64,000 bases of DNA from JAHRAW01 sp965249835. Lineage in GTDB: Bacteria > Pseudomonadota > Gammaproteobacteria > Arenicellales > Poriferihabitantaceae. The stretch is from contig CBDFMY010000003.1 of NCBI GenBank assembly GCA_965249835.1, forward strand, positions 1,550,001 to 1,614,000. The letters are read 5' to 3'. This document shows positions 34,766-43,803 of this stretch, one piece after another. Below the pieces are notes generated by a model, which did no database searches, was not told where the DNA came from, and saw nothing but the letters and a program-made list of their open reading frames with translations. The position numbers and the translations under genes were made by a program. Each line of letters starts with the position of its first letter. The first letter of the stretch is position 1.

Positions 34766-36010
34766 TTATAAAGTTCCCGGTGAATCGTGTGCCTCGCCGT
34801 CGGGCGCGGGAAGCGAAAAGTTTTCAATCTTGTCCAGTGGCCGCTCCAGCGCACGGGTGCGGGTTGTGGTCAGCACTTGAAAATCTTTTGTCAATCCCTC
34901 GATTCGATTGCCGAGTTTATCCATTTGCTCGACATACTTTTTCCACTGACTAATAAATTGACCGACCAGCATCATCACTTCCGAGGCGCGTTCGTTCATG
35001 GTGAAATTGCGCGCCGCTTGATGAATCATTGAAAGCACCGCATACAAGGTCAGCGGCGAGCACAACAAAACATGGTTGCGCAACGCATAATCCACCAGTT
35101 CGGTATCTTCTCGATTAATAAAACCGTAAATCGATTCATTCGGAATGAATAACATCACATAGTCCAGCGTACCTTCGGCGGCGTTGATATATTCGCGCCC
35201 GCAAACCGATTTGATGTGGTTTTTCACATCGCGCAAAAACGCCGCTTTTTCTTGTGCCTGCGCTTCTTCGCTGTCGGCCGCAAGATAATTTTCGTAATGC
35301 ACCAGCGGAAATTTCACGTCCATGTTCAATTTCTTTTCCTGCGGCAAAATAAAAGTGAAGTCGGGGCGTTGCCCGGATTCCACCTGGCTTTGTTTGGTGT
35401 AGTTCACATTTTCCATCAAGCCAACGAATTGCAAAATGTCCACCACCATTCGCTCGCCCCACTGTCCGCGTTTTTGCGATGACGACAATATTTCGCGCAA
35501 GCGGGCGGTGTTCTCGCTGAGTGTTTCGGTGGTCTTTTGACTGGTGTCGATGCTGGATTTTAATTCGGTGGACTGCTTGTGAATGTTGTCTAGTTTTTCA
35601 TTCATCCCCACCAAACTTTTGTCGATGAGTTTTTTCTTTTCATCCAGATCTTTTTCCGAACTTTGTTGCAGTGATTTAAATTGCTCGTTCGCCTGTGCTA
35701 AAAACATCTTGGAATTGGTGTTGGCAATATCGGCGGCAAGCGCCTTGAAGGTGTTTTCCATCTCGGCGCGAACTTGGTTCAAACGTTTTTCTTCCTTCGC
35801 GGTTTTTTCTTTTTCGTTTTCAAGGTTCGCGTTCGCCACCACCTCGGCTTCACGCGCCGTGCGCAACTCAGTTTGCAGTTGCGCCACCTGTTCGGGATTG
35901 CTTGCCGCCGCGGATTTCGTGCGCAACCACCAGCCGACGCCGATGCCGATGATGATACCGACGACGATGCCGACGATCAGGCAGATTAGGACGATGGCGG
36001 TTTCCGGCAT
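34766..36010 (-). CDS. rmuC: DNA recombination protein RmuC
   Basis: The 414-residue protein belongs to the RmuC family, which limits DNA inversions between short inverted repeats in Escherichia coli. It has an N-terminal membrane helix (AIVLICLIVGIVVGIIIGIGVGWWL), a long coiled coil (about residues 40-170) and a C-terminal nuclease-like domain beginning near SSSQKRGQWGERMVVDIL. Acidic and lysine residues in RPDFTFILPQEKKLNMDVKFPL match the PD-(D/E)xK core of the family. No frameshift is visible. In a genome this rich in inverted repeats, its activity could matter. Confidence 0.93.
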   Translation of the reverse strand: MPETAIVLICLIVGIVVGIIIGIGVGWWLRTKSAAASNPEQVAQLQTELRTAREAEVVANANLENEKEKTAKEEKRLNQVRAEMENTFKALAADIANTNSKMFLAQANEQFKSLQQSSEKDLDEKKKLIDKSLVGMNEKLDNIHKQSTELKSSIDTSQKTTETLSENTARLREILSSSQKRGQWGERMVVDILQFVGLMENVNYTKQSQVESGQRPDFTFILPQEKKLNMDVKFPLVHYENYLAADSEEAQAQEKAAFLRDVKNHIKSVCGREYINAAEGTLDYVMLFIPNESIYGFINREDTELVDYALRNHVLLCSPLTLYAVLSMIHQAARNFTMNERASEVMMLVGQFISQWKKYVEQMDKLGNRIEGLTKDFQVLTTTRTRALERPLDKIENFSLPAPDGEAHDSPGTL

Positions 36011-36204
36011 GGGAATTCAGGGGTAGATGAACGGAAAGTCGGGGCGCACCCCGAGCAACGAATCATAGCACGGGACTCGCTGGCACTGTGCTATCGTTAC
36101 CCGCCGTCCGGTGCGTGTTTGTGCGCTTGTAAAGGCTCGCCATCTTTCCGATAATACATGCTGTTTTCGGTTCCCACTCATCACAAACCCCAAATTAAAC
36201 TCCC

Positions 36205-37812
36205 ATGGCAAGCAAAAGAGCAGGAGGTAGAGAGGCGCGCAAAGCGTTGCGCGCGGCGCCACTGACGGAAGAGAACAAGCCGGTCCATCCGGGTGAGACC
36301 GGCGGGCGCTTTTTGCCCTTGACCGATGAAGATATTGCGCGCATCAATCAGGCGGCGTTCGACCTGTTGGAAAATGTCGGCTTCTCGCGGTCAATACCTT
36401 CGTGCATCGAATTGATCACCAAAGCCGGCGGCAAATATACCGGAGACGGCACCGGAGACGGCATCGACGGCGGCCGCTTGTTGTTCCCGCGCGCATTGGT
36501 GGAAGATGCGCTGGATAAAGCCGCACGCGACATCACCCTGCACGGGCAGTCGCCGGAATACGATATGCATTTGAGCGGGCATAAAGTTTACTTCGGCACC
36601 GCCGGCGCGGCCGTGCATGTGGTGGATGACTGGAAAGCCCATGACAAACATCCGGGCAAGGGCGCCTACCGCGAATCCACCGTGCAGGATTTATACGACG
36701 CCGCCCGCCTCGTGGATTCGCTCGAACACATTCATTTTTTCCAGCGTTGCATGGTGGCGCGTGACATCGAAAGCCCGCGCGCCATGGACCTCAATACAAC
36801 CTACGCCGCGGTTTGCGGTACCCGCAAGCATTGCGGCGTGAGTTATGTAGACCCGGCGCACGCCGAAGAGGGTCTCAAAATGTTGCACCACATCGCCGGC
36901 GGTGAAAAAAAATGGCGCGCACGACCGTTCGCCAGCGTGTCGTGTTGTTTCGTGGTGCCGCCGTTGCGTTTCGCCGAGGACGCGTGTCGCGTGTTGGAAG
37001 TGTGCGTGCGCGGCGGTATGCCGGTGTTGTTGTTGGCCGCCGGACAAGCCGGCGCGACCAGCCCGGCATCGCTCGCCGGTGCGGTGGCGCAAGAGTGCGC
37101 GGAATGTTTGGCGGCGTTGGTGTATGTCAATTTAATCACGCCCGGTCATCCTGCGATTTTTGCTCCGTGGCCATTCGTCTCCGACTTGCGCACCGGTGCC
37201 ATGAGTGGTGGCAGCGGCGAGCAAGCGGTGTTGATGGCGGCATGCGGACAGATGGGACGCTTTTATGATTTACCCACCGGCATCGCCGCCGGCATGGCGG
37301 ATTCCAAAATTCCAGATGCGCAATCCGGCAGCGAAAAAGGTTACACCCTGGCCATGGCCGGGCACAGCGGCACCAATCTGGTGTATGAAGCGGCGGGTAT
37401 GCAAGCGAGTTTGCTGGGCTTTAGTTTTGAAGGGGCGACCATTGACAACGATGTGCTCGGCGCGGTCAATCGCAGCGTACGCGGCATCGAGACCGACGAT
37501 GAGTCGCTCGCGGTGGAAACCATTACCGATGTTTGCATGAACGGTCCCGAACATTTTCTTGGCCACGACGCAACGCTATCGCGCATGCAACGCGATTATG
37601 TCTATCCCGTAGTGGGCAATCGCTTGACCCCGGCGGAATGGCAGGAAATCGGCGGCAACCCGGTCAATGTCCCAGCCCGGGAAAAAACCAAAGAGATTCT
37701 CGCCACGCATTTTCCCGCGCATGTGGACGACGAATTGGATGCGCGTCTGCGTGAAGAGTTTGATATACATTTGCCAAGGGAGCAGATGAAGGCGGGCAAG
37801 GTGGCATCATGA
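36205..37812 (+). CDS. MttB-family (trimethylamine methyltransferase-like) protein
   Basis: The 535-residue protein is a member of the MttB superfamily, whose non-pyrrolysine members demethylate quaternary amines such as glycine betaine, proline betaine or carnitine using corrinoid partners. Typical segments are DLLENVGFSRSIPSCIELITKAGG at the N-terminus, CGTRKHCGVSYVDP in the first half, and MSGGSGEQAVLMAACGQMGRFYDLPTGIAAGMADSK and NLVYEAAGMQASLLGFSFEGATIDND further on. No in-frame TAG interrupts it, so it does not use pyrrolysine. No cobalamin-binding partner gene is adjacent. The substrate cannot be read from the sequence. Its stop codon overlaps the ATG of a small open frame downstream. 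Confidence 0.9.
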   Translation: MASKRAGGREARKALRAAPLTEENKPVHPGETGGRFLPLTDEDIARINQAAFDLLENVGFSRSIPSCIELITKAGGKYTGDGTGDGIDGGRLLFPRALVEDALDKAARDITLHGQSPEYDMHLSGHKVYFGTAGAAVHVVDDWKAHDKHPGKGAYRESTVQDLYDAARLVDSLEHIHFFQRCMVARDIESPRAMDLNTTYAAVCGTRKHCGVSYVDPAHAEEGLKMLHHIAGGEKKWRARPFASVSCCFVVPPLRFAEDACRVLEVCVRGGMPVLLLAAGQAGATSPASLAGAVAQECAECLAALVYVNLITPGHPAIFAPWPFVSDLRTGAMSGGSGEQAVLMAACGQMGRFYDLPTGIAAGMADSKIPDAQSGSEKGYTLAMAGHSGTNLVYEAAGMQASLLGFSFEGATIDNDVLGAVNRSVRGIETDDESLAVETITDVCMNGPEHFLGHDATLSRMQRDYVYPVVGNRLTPAEWQEIGGNPVNVPAREKTKEILATHFPAHVDDELDARLREEFDIHLPREQMKAGKVAS

Positions 37813-38057
37813 GAAATCTGTGCCGACAAGAACCCAAATCCGTCTGCAAAGAAATAGACCCGAAAAGATGTCGTCCAAAAATAAAGGTATTCAATGGCGG
37901 GCGTAAAAAAGGCGGTGGTTCAATCTCGGCTATGGCGAAACTGCTCGGCACTGGTGAAATAAATGTGGTCAAGCATATTCAACAATGTCACGAAATATAT
38001 GGTTTTGGCTATTCACATCAAGATGATCATTATGAAATCATCGTAAACAACGAATGA
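37809..38057 (+). CDS. Small hypothetical protein after mttB-like 1
   Basis: I do not recognise this 82-residue product. Its ATG overlaps the stop codon of the MttB-like gene (ATGA), which suggests translational coupling. The sequence is basic in the middle (NGGRKKGGGSISAMAKLLGTGEINVVKHI), and the SAMAKLLGTGEINVVKHI part could be a DNA-binding-like helix pair. No signal peptide or membrane segment is present. It runs straight into the repeat block. It may be a real small gene or the remnant of a larger one. Confidence 0.35.
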   Translation: MRNLCRQEPKSVCKEIDPKRCRPKIKVFNGGRKKGGGSISAMAKLLGTGEINVVKHIQQCHEIYGFGYSHQDDHYEIIVNNE

Positions 38058-38845
38058 TAGCGGCTAACGCCGCTGAGTTTAATAACTGGATTAGCCGGTC
38101 AAGCCGGGCAATTGTATGTGTTCACTGTTTCGCTGACAGTTTTTCCTCATCCTCGACGCAAGCGGGTATCTATTTGAATAAATAAAGCCGACGCGCAATT
38201 TTGCGCTTGTCTTTTCGTCGCCATGCGGTGTTGCGCATCGTCACTCGGTCGTTCACATACTTAATGTATTGCTCACTCCCTCGCTCCTCGCGCGCCTTGC
38301 TTGACAACGAAAATACGGCGCGCAATGTTTGTTCGTAATTAATGAGTCCGGTCAAACTGGGTTTTTTTGCGCGTATCATCCCTGATACGCGCCCTTCGGG
38401 CTCGCTTCGCTCGCGCCAATCAATTCATGGCGCTCCCGGCGATTTTTTCTCAATGTGCCTTTGGCTTCTCAAAGAAAGCCACACCTCTCAATTCATCATT
38501 ACTTACCATTCGTCATTCTCGCCGGCAGGCGGGAATCCAGTCTGTTGTTCTCGCCAACGGCGAGAACCCAGAACTAAAAAACGATGAGAGTAACTAATAC
38601 CGTCATAATCCAAGCCACATCTCCAGACCGTGATTCCTTTTGAGACGCAAAAGCAACCGAGAAAAAGTTTTAATGTCGTTACGCCTCAGTGCGCTCAAAG
38701 CGGCGGCTTTGCCGCCGCTCGCGGCTACGCCGCGTCTGGATTTGCGCGTATCATCCCTGATACGCGCCCTTCGGGCTCGCTTCGCTCGCGAAAAATCGCT
38801 CCCGGCGATTTTTTCCGCCTGCTGGCGAGAATGACGGGTTGGGGC
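38058..38845. repeat. 788-bp block of dispersed repeats
   Basis: No gene is seen. The block contains AGCGGCTAACGCCGCT, a copy of the CAATTGTATGTGTTCAC element at about 38,109-38,135, and a full copy of the main dispersed repeat (about 38,190-38,361). It also carries two copies of a hairpin chain starting GCGCGTATCATCCCTGAT (about 38,374-38,450 and 38,743-38,820) and the ATTCTCGCCGGCAGGCGGGA element near 38,515. The same parts recur in other orders elsewhere in the window. Confidence 0.8.
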
Positions 38846-39979
38846 ACTGCTGTCCCATTAACTTTCACAGCAACGAGGATTGATTGTGATTGAAGCCGGG
38901 CCTGGGGGGCGAGTGGCCACGCAAGAGTGCCATCAAGTCGCGCTTGTCGAACAAGTTAAGCTGCAACAGGCGGAGCATTTGTTGCAGGCTTTTGCCCAGC
39001 CGCGACTGGAATTTGATGAACGCCAAGAGTAAATACACGCACAGCGCGACCCAGATTTGCGTCATCACCGCGTTATGGCTGGTGCCGATGAAGGACTTTA
39101 TCTTCAGGTTTTGCTTGATCCGCTTAAAGAACAATTCCACCTGCCAACGCGCTTTATAAAGGTCGGCGACCGTCTTGGCCGCCAGTTTCAAATTATTGGT
39201 CAAGAAAACGTAATGCTTGCCGGTCTCGGCATCGCGGTAGCCGATGCGGCGCAGTGGAATGGGGCATTGTCTTGATGCCTTGACGCCGGTGAACACGATG
39301 CGCTGGTCGCAGGTCAATCCCTTGCTCTTCGACACCGCGGCGCGACCGACAACGCGATACGCCGCGTCTTTCTTGATGCGAGTGACAAAGAATATGCCGT
39401 TGTCATGCAACTGTTTATACCAGCCATAGTCGTTATATCCGCGGTCGATGGCGACCAGGCTGCCTTTGGGGAAACGCAGCGCGCGCCCGATAGCGAGGTC
39501 GCTGGTTTTGCCGTTGGTGATGGCGACGAACTCGGGCAGGCAACCGCGGTGGTTCAGCCCGACATGCAGCTTGACCGCCCCCTTGGTCGTTCGGAAATCG
39601 GCCCACGGGAAGGCCGAGAGGCACAACTTGATGGTGCTGGCATCGAGCGAATACAGCCGGTTCTTGAAACGAAACTTGTGCCCGGGAGCGACCCCCTGGC
39701 AACGTCGCAACAGCTTCTTGAACAGTGCCTCGTACAACGTATAAGGCTTGTCTCGGTTGATGCGCGCCAGGCTGGAGCGGGACAGGCCGACGCCGCCCAA
39801 GTGATAAAGCCGATGCGTCTGAGCGCCCAGGTTGTCGACGATGTCGCGCAAGCTGTCGCGGCCGGTCACCTGCGCCATGAACAGGCCGACGAACTGCGCC
39901 CAACGCGACGCGACACGGAACGAGCGGCCATATGATGCTGTTTGGCAAGGGTCTCGAATTCATGTCTCGGCACCCATTT

Positions 39980-41343
39980 TGTTAGCAACAAATAGAAATG
40001 TCCGGTTTTAGAACACATGAGTTGTCCGCTTTTGGCGATGTCGGGAAGCCTGGCTGAGGCACCCGTTATTGATGGCGCAGCGGACATCAAGCAGCCACCG
40101 GTAAGTCAGTCTGGATGAGTTGGCCGGCCGCGTCATAACCGGCCAGTTTTCGGGGGCCGTGCCACAAAGACAAGGCGCCGTCGGTGTGCCGTAATACCTT
40201 CACTTTAGCTTTGATGTAGTGGTAACGGTGGCGGTCTGCCGGTATCTGCAGGGTCAGTCCCCCGAATTCAATGCAGTTGTCCTTGCGTACTTGGCGCTCG
40301 TAGCGTTCGCAGAAAATGTTGTCCAACTGCGCTCCCTCCGGCACCGGCACAAAGGCTGAGCCAGCTTCCCGCGGCGGTTGCTCAAACTCTTCGTTGAAAG
40401 CGGGCAGATACACCTGCCGGAGATACTCATTGGCAGTAGCCATATCGGTGATGCCAGCGGCGGCCAGTTCCTTGACCAAGCGCTCCTGGTGGGTGCGAAA
40501 GGCCCGCTCGGAGCGCCCTCGGGCTTGCGGCGAGTAGGCCGCGATCATCTCTATGCCCAGTTGCTGCAAGGCGCGCCGAAACTGCGTCGAGTTGCCCTTG
40601 TCCACCTTGCCGCCAGCCGTCGGCGTGTGCCAGTAATGGCTGCCCCGGTCGGTATACAGCGAGCAAAACAAGCCCTCGGCCTCAATCACCTCACGTACCC
40701 CCTGGAAACTGCTCCGGGTGCCTTCCTGGTCACAGAAGAACATGGAGTAATGCCGATTGCTGGCATCATCCATGGTGACTATCAAATCCCAGCTCTGTCC
40801 CGGCACCCAGGCATGGGTGCTGCCGTCCTGGTGCAGCAATACCCCCGGCACTGGCGCTCGCTCGCGCCGCTTGCGATGTTGCCCACGGCCCGATGCCTTC
40901 GCCACCGCTCCGGCAGCCTGCAAGGACTTGCGCACCCAGTTGTAGCTACGCCCACCACCGCCGCGCCGATACCAGGCGTAGTAGTGCCTGACACTCCAGC
41001 CCTCATGCCGGCTCCGGTACCGATCCACCATGCGCATAACCTCATCGACCGGGGCCCGCCGGTGCGATACCTGAGACAGGCGCTTGTCGATCAACCCATC
41101 CAGGCCTTCTTCCTCGTAACGATTGATGTAACGACGGAAGGTGCGCTCACACACACCCAGTAACTGCGCCGCTTCCTCCTGGCTCAGACGACCCTCGGTC
41201 CAGCCCCCATATGACTCTTCAAATCTCATCTGTCGTATCTCCTGTAACACTTCTGTCCGCCTCATAAACCGCCCCCCTCAAGAGCTGGCATAAACCGGAC
41301 AGATTATGTGTTTTAACAGCGGACAGTTTATGTGTTCCTAACA
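39980..41343 (-). mobile_element. ISNCY-type insertion sequence, 1364 bp
   Basis: The element begins TGTTAGCAACA and ends with the matching TGTTCCTAACA, with further imperfect similarity between its ends. It is flanked by an exact 16-bp direct repeat, GTCTCGGCACCCATTT, at 39,964-39,979 and 41,344-41,359, which is the target duplication made in the IS4 transposase gene. One intact transposase gene fills it. The perfect flanking repeats suggest a recent insertion. Confidence 0.88.
40087..41265 (-). CDS. ISNCY-family transposase
   Basis: The 392-residue transposase has an N-terminal helix-turn-helix (LSQEEAAQLLGVCERTFRRYINRYEEEGLDGL, residues about 29-60) and a DDE integrase-like core. Core landmarks are LLHQDGSTHAWVPGQ, LIVTMDDASNRHYS, SLYTDRGSHYW and IAAYSPQARGRSERAFRTHQ. 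This order is typical of the ISNCY group related to ISDol1. The frame is complete, so the element may still be active. Confidence 0.9.
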   Translation of the reverse strand: MRRTEVLQEIRQMRFEESYGGWTEGRLSQEEAAQLLGVCERTFRRYINRYEEEGLDGLIDKRLSQVSHRRAPVDEVMRMVDRYRSRHEGWSVRHYYAWYRRGGGGRSYNWVRKSLQAAGAVAKASGRGQHRKRRERAPVPGVLLHQDGSTHAWVPGQSWDLIVTMDDASNRHYSMFFCDQEGTRSSFQGVREVIEAEGLFCSLYTDRGSHYWHTPTAGGKVDKGNSTQFRRALQQLGIEMIAAYSPQARGRSERAFRTHQERLVKELAAAGITDMATANEYLRQVYLPAFNEEFEQPPREAGSAFVPVPEGAQLDNIFCERYERQVRKDNCIEFGGLTLQIPADRHRYHYIKAKVKVLRHTDGALSLWHGPRKLAGYDAAGQLIQTDLPVAA

Positions 41344-41497
41344 GTCTCGGCACCCATTTGAGGAGTTGCGATAAAACTGTGTTACAATGCGCCATGGTCT
41401 GATTCTCCTATTTGATTCAATAAGTTGTCGGTAGACTCATTGTATCAATTCAGAGCGAATCAGACCCTCTTTTTTGTCTGTTAATGGGACAGCAGTG

Positions 41498-41766
41498 ATC
41501 CGGTGTCGGGCAAGAAAATAAAGTTGCGCGCCGTGTTTTCCAAAGCCGCCGCGCTGCATTTAACCGAATCGAAATTATCCGCCGACCAGAAAATCACCCG
41601 CAAAAAAGAGGGCGGCGTGTTGATCGAAGCGACCATAGCCGACACCGCGGAATTGCGCTGGTGGTTGCTCGGTTTTGGCAGCGCGGTCGAAGTGCTTGGC
41701 CCAAGTTCGTTGAGGAAAGAATTCGCGGCGCAGAGCGAAGAGATGCATGATATTTATAAACATTGA
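41498..41766 (+). pseudogene. C-terminal fragment of a WYL-domain regulator
   Basis: The surviving frame encodes about 87 residues. They match the C-terminal part of YafY-like WYL-domain proteins: IKLRAVF, ADTAELRWWLLGFGSAVEVLGPSSLRKEF. The N-terminal winged helix and most of the WYL domain are missing, because the IS4-type element ends immediately before it. The missing half is not found on the other side of the element, where only repeats are seen. WYL regulators often control antiphage genes, and the next gene is nuclease-like, so this may once have regulated it. Confidence 0.75.
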
Positions 41767-41779
41767 TTGAGGTGAAATA

Positions 41780-42571
41780 ATGACGATAGCGGAAATACAC
41801 GGAAAAATCAGCAGCAGCGGCAGCAATATATCCGACCGCCTTGAGGACTTGCTCACTTCGGATGTATTCGGGCCGTTGCGCTATTTGCCGTCCTGTGAAG
41901 GGCTTTTGCCGGTCCTGTGCCAAGCGCAACTTTATAGTGGCAGCAGAAAAAAACTTGAAGTTAGTTTCGTGCGTGGCGAACCTGAAGTTTGCTTTTGGCC
42001 GCGGATGGAGTGCTCGGAACCGGATGTGCTTATAAAATACGACGATCATCTAGTGATGATTGAAGCCAAGTATTTGTCAGGGAAGTCCGGGAGTTACGAC
42101 GAAGATGCCGATGAAACCACCGCCACATCCGATCAATTGGCGAGGGAGTTTCGGGATTTGATGGAATACGAAGGCGACTTCAAAAAACGATCGTTGATTT
42201 ATCTTACCGCGCATCGGGCAATGCCAGAGGATGACTTGGTAACAAGTTATAATGGAATTTGCGAAGAATACAAAAAGCGCTATCAAGAAAACACATATTG
42301 GCTGTCTTGGTTCGATGTTCGTAAAACAATCAAAAACTGCTGTGAAAAGAACAAAGACTTAGAACCACACAAAAAATTGATACTGGAAGATATTGAACGA
42401 TTGCTACACAGAAAAGGAATGAGAGGATTTGAAGGATTTAGGGGGTTGGATATACAAAAAGTCGACCGCGTTTCCGGTGTGATTTTCTATGAGAGGGGTA
42501 TGGGTTTTTCAGGATTAAAACTAAATGAAGTAAATATCGTTCCAGGGACAATTTTTTATCAACAAAACTAG
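41780..42571 (+). CDS. PD-(D/E)xK nuclease-like protein
   Basis: I do not recognise the family of this 263-residue protein, but it has a likely PD-(D/E)xK core. D82 lies in EPDVLIKY, and E96 and K98 in VMIEAKYLSG, with the usual spacing. The region before the core (residues 1-75) is helical and acidic. The C-terminus has two similar short stretches, VSGVIFYER and VPGTIFYQQ. It starts 13 bp after the WYL fragment and is followed after 32 bp by another unknown gene. Base composition is more AT-rich than in the core genes. A defence role is inferred from the nuclease core and the WYL remnant. Confidence 0.65.
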   Translation: MTIAEIHGKISSSGSNISDRLEDLLTSDVFGPLRYLPSCEGLLPVLCQAQLYSGSRKKLEVSFVRGEPEVCFWPRMECSEPDVLIKYDDHLVMIEAKYLSGKSGSYDEDADETTATSDQLAREFRDLMEYEGDFKKRSLIYLTAHRAMPEDDLVTSYNGICEEYKKRYQENTYWLSWFDVRKTIKNCCEKNKDLEPHKKLILEDIERLLHRKGMRGFEGFRGLDIQKVDRVSGVIFYERGMGFSGLKLNEVNIVPGTIFYQQN

Positions 42572-42603
42572 CATTTTTATTTACAATTACTTAGGAGAAA
42601 AAC

Positions 42604-43176
42604 ATGACATCAACAGAGAAAGATATGTCAAATGCTAAAAATGCATTTGATAACGTCGTTAAAATTTATAAAGAAACTTCTTTTTTTCTGAAGGACATCT
42701 CTACTAATCTAAATGAAAGAAATTTTGTTGCCACAAGCGGGAATATAGAAAATTATGGCGGCTATTCAAGGAGTTTAGATTGGACTTCGTGTTGGTTGCT
42801 TAGATGTGCCGAGTTGCGCTTTAAGTATAAAGAAGATAACAGTCGACTAATTTCCTTTACAATTAGTTTCCTTACAGGGCCAAACTTAATCGTAGGTGTC
42901 CTGGAAAATATGTATGATATAGGATTATTATATGAGTTGTGGTGCAATGAAAATAAAGAATATAAATATTCCCACCAAGAAAAAGAGATCAACTATTCAT
43001 TGGAGAACAAGGATACCGATGGAAAAGTGATCGACTTCATATTTCGAGAAGATGATAAAAAGAAAGGTTTTTTCTTCGCTAAACCGCTTTTATCGATTAA
43101 AAACTATGACGACGTGAAGTCCTTATCGGAAAAAGTGGTAGATCTTTGGGAAGATAAATACGGGCCAATAAAATAG
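42604..43176 (+). CDS. Hypothetical protein paired with the nuclease-like gene
   Basis: This 190-residue protein is not recognised. It is charged and AT-rich in coding, with no signal peptide and one moderately hydrophobic stretch (LISFTISFLTGPNLIVGVLENM). AGGAG stands 7 nt before the ATG. It is probably co-transcribed with the PD-(D/E)xK gene, 32 bp upstream. Low GC relative to neighbours suggests that the pair arrived by transfer. Confidence 0.55.
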   Translation: MTSTEKDMSNAKNAFDNVVKIYKETSFFLKDISTNLNERNFVATSGNIENYGGYSRSLDWTSCWLLRCAELRFKYKEDNSRLISFTISFLTGPNLIVGVLENMYDIGLLYELWCNENKEYKYSHQEKEINYSLENKDTDGKVIDFIFREDDKKKGFFFAKPLLSIKNYDDVKSLSEKVVDLWEDKYGPIK

Positions 43177-43355
43177 CGTTCGACTACGACCACACCCACC
43201 GTTTTCGACTTTTGAATTTCCTGCCTATTGCAGGATGTTGTGCGGGCTTATATTTTGAAATGGGCCGATTCGCCTATTATTCGAACCCCGGATAACAAGT
43301 TGGATAATGTATAATCCGCTCCCCTGTACTAAAAAAATCGCCTGCAAAAATTAAC

Positions 43356-43598
43356 ATGACCCGCCCGAGCAATCGTACGCCGGACGAGATGCGTCCGGTC
43401 AGCATTATCCGTCATTACACCAAGCATGCCGAGGGCTCGGTTTTGATTTGCTTTGGCGACACGCGCGTGCTTTGCAACGCCAGCGTAGAGGATCGGCTGC
43501 CGCATTTCTTGCGCAACGCCAAACAAGGCTGGGTCACCGCCGAATACAGCATGCTGCCGCGTGGGAAAAGACTCCAGCGTGGCGGTGCGCTGGTATAA
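43356..43598 (+). pseudogene. rph: Truncated ribonuclease PH gene
   Basis: The first 69 or so residues are the N-terminus of RNase PH, the 3' exonuclease that trims tRNA: MTRPSNRTPDEMRPVSIIRH, then HAEGSVLICFGDTRVLCNASVED and GWVTAEYSMLPR. RNase PH is about 240 residues long. Here homology stops at about 43,562, and the frame closes at 43,598 within sequence from a Sel1-repeat gene. The catalytic and RNA-binding parts are missing, so this copy cannot work. A TATAAT about 45 bp upstream of the start looks like the original promoter. A functional rph may exist elsewhere in the genome. Confidence 0.85.
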
Positions 43599-43695
43599 AA
43601 AAGCCGCCGAGCAAGGCGATGCGAATGCGCAAGAGGCATTAGAAATATTAAAAGACGACAGCGCACTATCAGCACAAAAACAAGCATATGCGTAA
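43564..43695 (+). pseudogene. C-terminal fragment of a Sel1-repeat protein
   Basis: In the frame two bases off from rph, the sequence reads VAVRWYKKAAEQGDANAQEALEIL and then a stop. This is the end of a Sel1-like tetratricopeptide repeat. The fragment has no start of its own and joins directly to the rph remnant, so the junction is a deletion or recombination point between two unrelated genes. Confidence 0.75.
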
Positions 43696-43803
43696 CAACA
43701 CACCAGATGCCGGAGAATGTGCAAATACAGAACACCATCGGCGATACAATTCAGGCCGAACAATGTCGGCACTATTAGCGAGGATGTCGCAGTGTGGGAA
43801 TTA

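Larger units (their letters stand above)
38865..41395 (-). pseudogene. IS4-family transposase, split and frameshifted
   Basis: The gene starts at 41,395 with MAHCNTVLSQLLKWVPRHEF, is cut by the ISNCY insertion, and resumes at 39,979 with the same reading (KWVPRHEFETLAKQHH). A one-base frameshift near 39,930 then separates it from GRSFRVASRWAQFVGLFMAQ and the long intact frame that ends at 38,865. The DDE domain shows LDASTIKLCLSAFPWADFR, VAIDRGYNDYGW and the Y-R-E-K box in YKARWQVELFFKRIKQNLKI. With both an insertion and a frameshift it should be inactive. Confidence 0.85.
38846..41497 (-). mobile_element. IS4-family insertion sequence, interrupted by an ISNCY element
   Basis: Perfect 17-bp inverted repeats bound the element: CACTGCTGTCCCATTAA at 38,846-38,862 and its complement at 41,481-41,497. 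Without the internal insertion it would be about 1.27 kb, normal for this type of IS4 element. Its transposase gene is on the minus strand and broken. It sits against the truncated end of a WYL-domain gene, which it probably disrupted. No obvious direct repeat flanks the outer ends. Confidence 0.88.
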
